From a candidate division WS1 bacterium (GTDB taxonomy: Bacteria; Armatimonadota; Zipacnadia; Zipacnadales; UBA5352), in contig JAAYJW010000080.1 in assembly GCA_012522765.1 (NCBI GenBank), forward strand, positions 1-33,808: a stretch of 33,808 nucleotides of DNA. Reading direction: 5' to 3'. Positions 33,426 through 33,808 of this stretch are shown here, in pieces. Made by a program: the position numbers and the translations under genes. The notes under the pieces are model-generated. The model worked only from the letters and a program-made list of their open reading frames with translations. It had not been told where the DNA came from and did not search any database. How positions within the stretch are numbered: position 1 is the first letter of the stretch; each line of letters begins with the position of its first letter.

Positions 33426-33808
33426 GTGCGTGTCCTGTGTATTGGCCTTTTCATCGTGACACTCCTCCTTCCCGCGCTCGCAACGGCGCAGGAGGAGGAC
33501 CCGTTGGCATGGATCGAACGCGACAGGCTGCGCACCGCGTACTTCTACGCGCGCCCACCCGCGCCGGAGAAGACGCAGCAGCTCGTGGATGTCGGCATCA
33601 ACTCAATGATCCTCAAAGCCACGCCCGAGGCCGCCATGCCCTACCTGCGCGAGGCGAAGAAGCATGAGAATATGCACGTCTTCCTCGCGCTGAACTTCAG
33701 CGTGGATGCCGAGAAGGAGGGCCTGCGGCAGGCGGTGCTGGCGGATGGCCGCGTGGAACGGTATGCCTGCCCGTTGGAGGAGCGATTCTGGCGCGACCAC
33801 CTGCAGGC
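33426..33808 (+). CDS. Secreted protein, start only (cut by right edge)
   Basis: 127 codons run from GTG 33426 to the edge; GAGGTG lies 6 bases upstream. The signal peptide VRVLCIGLFIVTLLLPALATA is followed by the mature start QEEDPLAWIERDRLRTAYFY. The next part, LVDVGINSMILKA then PYLREAKKHENMHVFLALNF, alternates strand and helix as in a TIM barrel's first two repeats. This suggests another secreted glycosidase-like protein, but too little is visible to name it. Confidence 0.7.
   Translation, partial: MRVLCIGLFIVTLLLPALATAQEEDPLAWIERDRLRTAYFYARPPAPEKTQQLVDVGINSMILKATPEAAMPYLREAKKHENMHVFLALNFSVDAEKEGLRQAVLADGRVERYACPLEERFWRDHLQ

Overview
The window looks like chromosomal DNA from a high-GC, free-living, carbohydrate-degrading bacterium, most likely of the Armatimonadota or a close PVC/Terrabacteria-like lineage. 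That assignment is inferred from content: one stand-alone prepilin-like protein of the type expanded in Armatimonadota and Planctomycetota (FTLIELLVVIAI start, SRAQGKGRQAACISNAKQIAL-type continuation, C-terminal DGHV), several DUF4091 and DUF4838 proteins, and many uncharacterised TIM-barrel glycosidase-like proteins. There are no rRNAs, tRNAs, CRISPR arrays, integrases or transposases, and both window edges cut genes.

Layout. 1-1076 (minus): TIM-barrel hydrolase-like protein cut by the left edge. 1303-5468 (plus): tight three-gene cassette of a GT-B-like capsule-type transferase, an acyl carrier protein fused to an AAC(3)-like acyltransferase, and a DUF2172/DUF4910 aminopeptidase-like protein, followed 28 bp later by a secreted DUF4838 protein. 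7840-8477: non-coding tract full of short hairpins. 8478-13465 (minus): cytoplasmic TIM-barrel-like protein, secreted DUF4091 protein and a membrane-anchored protein with a possible zinc knuckle. 13579-17084 (minus): prepilin-like protein and a GH2 glycosidase. 17311-20338 (plus): small winged-helix-like protein translationally coupled to an unusual KaiC-KaiC-solute-binding-protein fusion. 20447-20809: small secreted protein. 20887-24832: divergent Gfo/Idh/MocA dehydrogenase versus Old-Yellow-Enzyme-type reductase plus UPF0173 hydrolase. 24833-25212: possible 23-residue peptide, a nested RNA hairpin and a terminator. 25213-29117 (plus): secreted esterase, FAD oxidoreductase, and a stand-alone two-blade GyrA C-terminal-domain protein. 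29327-33328 (minus): two secreted carbohydrate-related proteins. 33426 to the edge: start of another secreted protein.

How it may work together. Most products fit extracellular breakdown of complex glycans (DUF4838, DUF4091, esterase, discoidin-plus-TIM-barrel proteins), intracellular trimming (GH2, cytoplasmic TIM barrels) and oxidation or epimerisation of released sugars (Gfo/Idh/MocA, FAD and OYE-type oxidoreductases). No sugar transporter is present. The KaiC-SBP fusion carries a periplasmic-type sugar-binding fold without a signal peptide, so it may sense an intracellular ligand; with its coupled winged-helix protein it is the best candidate here for an undescribed signalling system. The 1303-5468 cassette looks like surface-polysaccharide modification using an acyl group delivered on an in-cis carrier domain. 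All functions are read from motifs and context; no database search was run.
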